From contig NZ_CP109162.1 in assembly GCF_035920445.1 (NCBI RefSeq), forward strand, positions 1,178,001-1,242,000: a stretch of 64,000 nucleotides of DNA. Reading direction: 5' to 3'. The DNA comes from Nocardia sp. NBC_01730 (GTDB taxonomy: Bacteria; Actinomycetota; Actinomycetes; Mycobacteriales; Mycobacteriaceae). Positions 60,685-64,000 of this stretch are shown here, piece by piece (within the stretch, counting starts at the first letter, position 1; the number at the start of each line of letters is the position of its first letter). The notes beneath the pieces were generated by a model. The model made no database searches. It was not told the DNA's origin and worked only from the letters and a program-made list of their open reading frames with translations. Made by a program: the position numbers and the translations under genes.

Positions 60685-61736
60685 GTGGCGATCCGGTCGA
60701 GGAATCCAGCCAAGCAATGCGCAACGGGTTCGTCCAAGCTTTGCAGACCGCCCACACCACGGCGGCGCTGATGCGTGGCCGTGGCGGTGAATCACGGTCG
60801 AAGTCCGAGTCCGACCAGCGGGTGCGTCTCGCAGATGCCAAGGATCGGCGCTCGTTCATCGAACACCGTCTGCGCGTGATCGACGCTGGGGATTCAGCGG
60901 GGCAAACACGACAACTCAACACCGCCAAGGTCGACGAAGTCCGCGCCCGGATCGAGCGGGGCGGGGAAGCCCACCAGATGGATCAGTGGCAGACATGGCG
61001 GCAGATTCAACGCGCTGATGCTGACCTGAACCGCCGAAACAAGGCAGGAAAAAGCGAGCGGAAGCAGAGCGCCGAGATCCACGACGCGAAGGTCGGCGCC
61101 TATACCAACCGGGAGGCTCGCGAGGCCAAGCTGCACGAACTCGACGTCGAGCTGAAACAGCTGATGATCAAGATCCGGCGGCGTGCAGCGGGTTTCGAAG
61201 AAACTTTGACCTCTCACGGCGAATCCGGCGAGGCGATGGCTTCTGCTGCCGCACATGCCGCGGCCAAGGGCGCGGAGGGGTTGTCCGAGCAGCACCGTCG
61301 TGCCGCGGAAGCCTTCGACGAGAGGTTCGCTGAAGACACCGGCACCGAACACACCGAGTTCATCGGCCCCCTAATCCCCACCCCCGGGGCCGAACGCGCA
61401 GACAGCGACATCATCGATGCCACCGTTGTGGAGGACTTCGACTTCGTCGAGCCGAATGCCCCAGCCATGCATCGTGATAGCGGTTCGGTGTCGATCGAGG
61501 ATGTCACCGGCCTCACCGAGGAATTGAGTTTCGCGACACACCTCGCGCATGAGTTCAGTGATCTGTTCGAGGAGCCTGACTCCCACCCTCAAGAGGACGG
61601 GACAGTGATCGGGGAAGCCGTCGACGCTGCCGGACTCAACGGCGAATCCCTCACCGACACAGTCGAATTCGCTGTGGATGTCGAGCTGCCACCAATGCTG
61701 ATGCTTCCGGCACCGGATGTAGGGCTCGAGCCATGA
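60681..61736 (+). CDS. Coiled-coil protein with acidic C-terminus
   Basis: 351 residues from GTG 60681, which overlaps the lipoprotein stop. Residues 35-190 are highly charged and helical (DQRVRLADAKDRRSFIEHRL; NREAREAKLHELDVELKQLM), consistent with a long coiled coil. The rest is acidic with Pro. It may be a scaffold or relaxosome-associated protein; no catalytic motif. Tiny frame 61733-61780 follows by ATGA overlap. Confidence 0.55.
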   Translation: MSGDPVEESSQAMRNGFVQALQTAHTTAALMRGRGGESRSKSESDQRVRLADAKDRRSFIEHRLRVIDAGDSAGQTRQLNTAKVDEVRARIERGGEAHQMDQWQTWRQIQRADADLNRRNKAGKSERKQSAEIHDAKVGAYTNREAREAKLHELDVELKQLMIKIRRRAAGFEETLTSHGESGEAMASAAAHAAAKGAEGLSEQHRRAAEAFDERFAEDTGTEHTEFIGPLIPTPGAERADSDIIDATVVEDFDFVEPNAPAMHRDSGSVSIEDVTGLTEELSFATHLAHEFSDLFEEPDSHPQEDGTVIGEAVDAAGLNGESLTDTVEFAVDVELPPMLMLPAPDVGLEP

Positions 61737-61780
61737 CCCCCGGGATCACTCCGGCGATCCGGCGGGACCGGGGTCGTTGA
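61733..61780 (+). CDS. Tiny bridging reading frame
   Basis: Fifteen residues (MTPGITPAIRRDRGR), starting in the previous stop and ending one base before the next ATG. Confidence 0.25.
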   Translation: MTPGITPAIRRDRGR

Positions 61781-61781
61781 G

Positions 61782-62690
61782 ATGGACACCCCGACTCCGC
61801 TGCAGGCGCATCTGCTCAAAGCAGTGCAGAACCTCGCCTACGACAAACACCGCAACCTCGAGCATGCGCATCACGCCGGTCACGCCGACCCCACCGCTGA
61901 AGTGTTGCGGCAGATCCGCTACACCGACCGGTCCCGTGAACAGCTCGAAGGTGTCGCGCTCGCGGTCGGGGTGCCCAAGGCGTGGATCGACTACACCCGG
62001 GCATCGGGTGAACGAGGTACCCGCTGGCAACCGGGGCAGATATTGCTCGGGTCAGGACAGGTCGAGCGATCCGCCCTGACCGCAGCCCTGGGCCAGGATG
62101 TGCGCGGACTACAAGACACGGCAGGTGTCGCAGCCATCTACGCCCGCAGATTCGAGATCGACACCGACTCCGTGGGGAAATTCCGCCGGGTCATGGGAAT
62201 GACATGGCAGCGGCTGGGGGCAATATCGCACGCGCTGACGCTGACCGAGGAAGAACGTCATCAGGTGTGGCGGCGCGGCGAGCACCACTGGTCCACCGCC
62301 GTGGCGGATCAGTTTCGTGAACACAGCGACCACCAGTTAACGGCACGGTGGAACGACGTCGCGAGCGCGGACTTCACCGCCGCCGCCATGCCCGTGATCG
62401 TGCTGCAGGCAGCCGGGATCACCCACGAAGACATCGCTGGACAGATGCCGATCTCCCCCGACCGCATGGTCGAACTCGCAGCCGCGGCCATCACCACACT
62501 CGACCAGCGTTCCACGGAACTGGCTGTCACCGACCCCGGCCGTGCGCCCGATGCCGCTGCGATCAACACCGCGATCGAGGCCGCCGGTTTGAGCGGCGAC
62601 CCGCCGACTGCTCTCGGGCTTGCCGACACCGCGACCGACACAGCAACCGTCTCGGCGCCCGCCGAGGTCGACAACGACCACGAGCCATGA
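61782..62690 (+). CDS. Tandem-paralogue protein 1
   Basis: 302 residues. The first 95 residues contain a helical domain with the pattern LLKAVQNLAYDKHRNLEHAH, then LEGVALAVGVPKAWIDYTRA and SGERGTRW, which recurs in the next two genes. The second half is helical (MPVIVLQAAGITHEDIAGQM) with an acidic Ala/Thr tail. No catalytic motif or signal peptide. Probably a soluble accessory protein of the element. Confidence 0.55.
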   Translation: MDTPTPLQAHLLKAVQNLAYDKHRNLEHAHHAGHADPTAEVLRQIRYTDRSREQLEGVALAVGVPKAWIDYTRASGERGTRWQPGQILLGSGQVERSALTAALGQDVRGLQDTAGVAAIYARRFEIDTDSVGKFRRVMGMTWQRLGAISHALTLTEEERHQVWRRGEHHWSTAVADQFREHSDHQLTARWNDVASADFTAAAMPVIVLQAAGITHEDIAGQMPISPDRMVELAAAAITTLDQRSTELAVTDPGRAPDAAAINTAIEAAGLSGDPPTALGLADTATDTATVSAPAEVDNDHEP

Positions 62691-62773
62691 CCCTTGCGCG
62701 GACCGCCCGTTGGCTCCGCAGCTCGGAAACGATTGAACACCAATCTCTTTCAAGAAAGAGGCACACGACATGA
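62687..62773 (+). CDS. Tiny bridging reading frame
   Basis: Twenty-eight residues, ATGA overlap with the upstream stop and again with the next start (62770), giving an unbroken coupling chain. Confidence 0.3.
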   Translation: MTLARTARWLRSSETIEHQSLSRKRHTT

Positions 62774-63696
62774 ATAAACCGGTACCCGGGATGGAGGAGT
62801 TGCCCAGCTGGAAGCTACGGCTACTCGAACGCATCCAAAACACCTCAGCCGACCACGTACGGGTCCTGCTACAAGGCCACCCCACCTATGAGCCCCAGCA
62901 CGGCAGCGGGGAAATCCCGATGCAGACCTGGCGAACGCACCTGCGTGCCCTCGCCGCCGATCAGCACGAGATCGAAATCCACGCCAGCGCCGTCGGCGTT
63001 CCGGCCGCAGCGATCACTGAGGCGCGGGAGAGGGGAGAGCGAGGGCTGCGATGGGGCGACAGCGTGCATTCCCCGCCCACGATGCGCCACGGGCAGGATC
63101 CCGTACGCGCCCACATGGTCGAAGGTGCCGCAGCCGATGTCTGGCAGCTCGAGCACATGGCCGCGATCAGCGTTGCCCATCGACTCCGCAGCATCGACGC
63201 ACGCTTCCCGCCCGACCCGCAAGCGCACCAGCAGTTCGACCGGAACATGGCCGCGTTGTGGAGACGTGCGAACGACACCGGCCATGTCATCGGCCTGACC
63301 GGCGACGAGCATGCCGAGCTGTGGGGCCGCGATTGGCAGGGCTGGAAACAGCTGGTCGGGGCGACAGTGCACCGCTACAGCGACGCCGCCCTGCACGAGC
63401 GGTGGCGTGCCTACGCCTGGGGTGGCATCGAGCACGAAGCCCGCCGCGGTATCGACAATCTTGCCGCCGGGGCGGCGCTCGAAAGACCCGGCGCCGGGCC
63501 TCAGACGCTAGAGGAGCTCATTGGACGAGCTACCGAGGCCGTGATCAACGGTCACGACGGCACGGGCACCCAAATCAGCGCGGCAATCGGTGACGCCCTA
63601 CCCCACGACGTCATCGGACCCTGGGTCAGCCAAGCCGACGGCGAACCCGTTCTCCGTCCTCCCGAGCCCGGCTCATCGGCCCAGTACGAGCTATGA
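62770..63696 (+). CDS. Tandem-paralogue protein 2
   Basis: 308 residues sharing the N-terminal pattern of its neighbours: WKLRLLERIQNTSADHVRVL, then ADQHEIEIHASAVGVPAAAI and ERGERGLRWG. Residues about 115-235 add Trp-rich helices (LWGRDWQGWKQLVGATVHRY). Unknown function. ATG at 62770 follows AGAAAGAGG. Confidence 0.55.
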   Translation: MNKPVPGMEELPSWKLRLLERIQNTSADHVRVLLQGHPTYEPQHGSGEIPMQTWRTHLRALAADQHEIEIHASAVGVPAAAITEARERGERGLRWGDSVHSPPTMRHGQDPVRAHMVEGAAADVWQLEHMAAISVAHRLRSIDARFPPDPQAHQQFDRNMAALWRRANDTGHVIGLTGDEHAELWGRDWQGWKQLVGATVHRYSDAALHERWRAYAWGGIEHEARRGIDNLAAGAALERPGAGPQTLEELIGRATEAVINGHDGTGTQISAAIGDALPHDVIGPWVSQADGEPVLRPPEPGSSAQYEL

Positions 63697-63709
63697 GGCG
63701 AGGGCCACG

Positions 63710-64000
63710 ATGACGACTCCCGAATCCGAATTCTCCTCGCCCCAGACGGTGGTCCAATGGCAATCTCAACTGCTGCTGCGGATCCGGCTGCTCGCCGCCG
63801 AACACACCCGCATCCTCGATGCCGGGTGGGATGGCTTCGAAGCCCTGACCATCGACGACGATCCGCGTACGGCGTGGCAAACGCATTTGGATGGACTGGA
63901 TGCCCAGCGTGAGCAGGCCGAACAGACTGCGCTCACCGCGGGGATCGAACCGGCCTGGATCGAAGACGCCCGCGAGCTCGGCAGCCGAAGTTCGCGCCCG
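63710..64000 (+). CDS. Tandem-paralogue protein 3, cut by window edge
   Basis: The first 97 residues repeat the same layout: WQSQLLLRIRLLAAEHTRIL, then REQAEQTALTAGIEPAWIED, AREL. It starts at ATG 63710 with GGCGAGGG upstream and continues beyond 64000. Confidence 0.6.
   Translation, partial: MTTPESEFSSPQTVVQWQSQLLLRIRLLAAEHTRILDAGWDGFEALTIDDDPRTAWQTHLDGLDAQREQAEQTALTAGIEPAWIEDARELGSRSSRP

Noticed and set aside
1..64000. CRISPR arrays, rRNA genes
   Set aside because: No regularly spaced repeats or rRNA-like sequence were seen when reading the window.

Overview
The sequence is high-GC, with GC-rich third codon positions and GTG/TTG starts alongside ATG. Cutinase-family proteins and an SCO6880/VirB4-type conjugation locus point to a mycolic-acid actinobacterium; Nocardia is my best guess, inferred from gene families only. 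Most of the window looks accessory.

Layout: (a) 1-4.8 kb holds three co-directional genes of unknown role: a beta-rich repetitive protein cut by the window edge, a ComEC-like metallo-beta-lactamase-fold protein and a 660-residue beta-rich protein. (b) 4.8-9.2 kb is decayed DNA with a terpene synthase remnant, a short paralogue of a protein from the conjugation locus, a zinc alcohol dehydrogenase and a nucleotidyltransferase. (c) 9.1-14.4 kb is a nested insertion: a small reverse-strand gene is interrupted by an IS3-family element, whose transposase is itself interrupted by a 3.5-kb element carrying two tyrosine recombinases. (d) 14.5-21.3 kb carries a virginiamycin B lyase homologue, a tandem Phd/YefM-like protein, a HAD hydrolase, a PurF (amidophosphoribosyltransferase) and orphans.

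(e) 21.3-36.5 kb is a compact biosynthetic locus. A megasynthase of about 3,690 residues (A-PCP-KS-AT-KR-ACP-KS-ACP-aminotransferase-thioester reductase) is broken by one apparent single-base frameshift in a G5 run. It is translationally coupled to an unusual fusion of an APH-like kinase with a sarcosine-oxidase/NikD-type flavoenzyme. A divergent helix-turn-helix/TPR-type regulator shares a promoter region containing three exact copies of a 13-bp motif. The domain order predicts an amino-acid-primed, beta-aminated chain released as an aldehyde, which could form a cyclic imine that the flavoenzyme oxidises.

(f) At 37.6 kb the 3' part of a tRNA (best match tRNA-Ala by memory), a terminator and a tyrosine integrase mark the left boundary of an integrative and conjugative element (ICE) running off the right edge. 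It contains an excisionase-like gene, an XRE/MmyB-type regulator, and from 41.9 kb a mostly co-directional conjugation operon: a glycine-zipper surface protein, two cutinase-family proteins and a lipase-family protein, VirB2-like small membrane proteins, a Walker-A protein, two proteins sharing a VirB8/NTF2-like motif, a VirB6/TrbL-like channel, SCO6880, a VirB4-like ATPase, an NlpC/P60 peptidoglycan hydrolase, lipoproteins, and a run of three tandem paralogues at the right edge. Two of the three cutinase/lipase-like proteins have Ala where the nucleophile Ser should be. Many genes overlap by ATGA/GTGA, several through tiny bridging frames.
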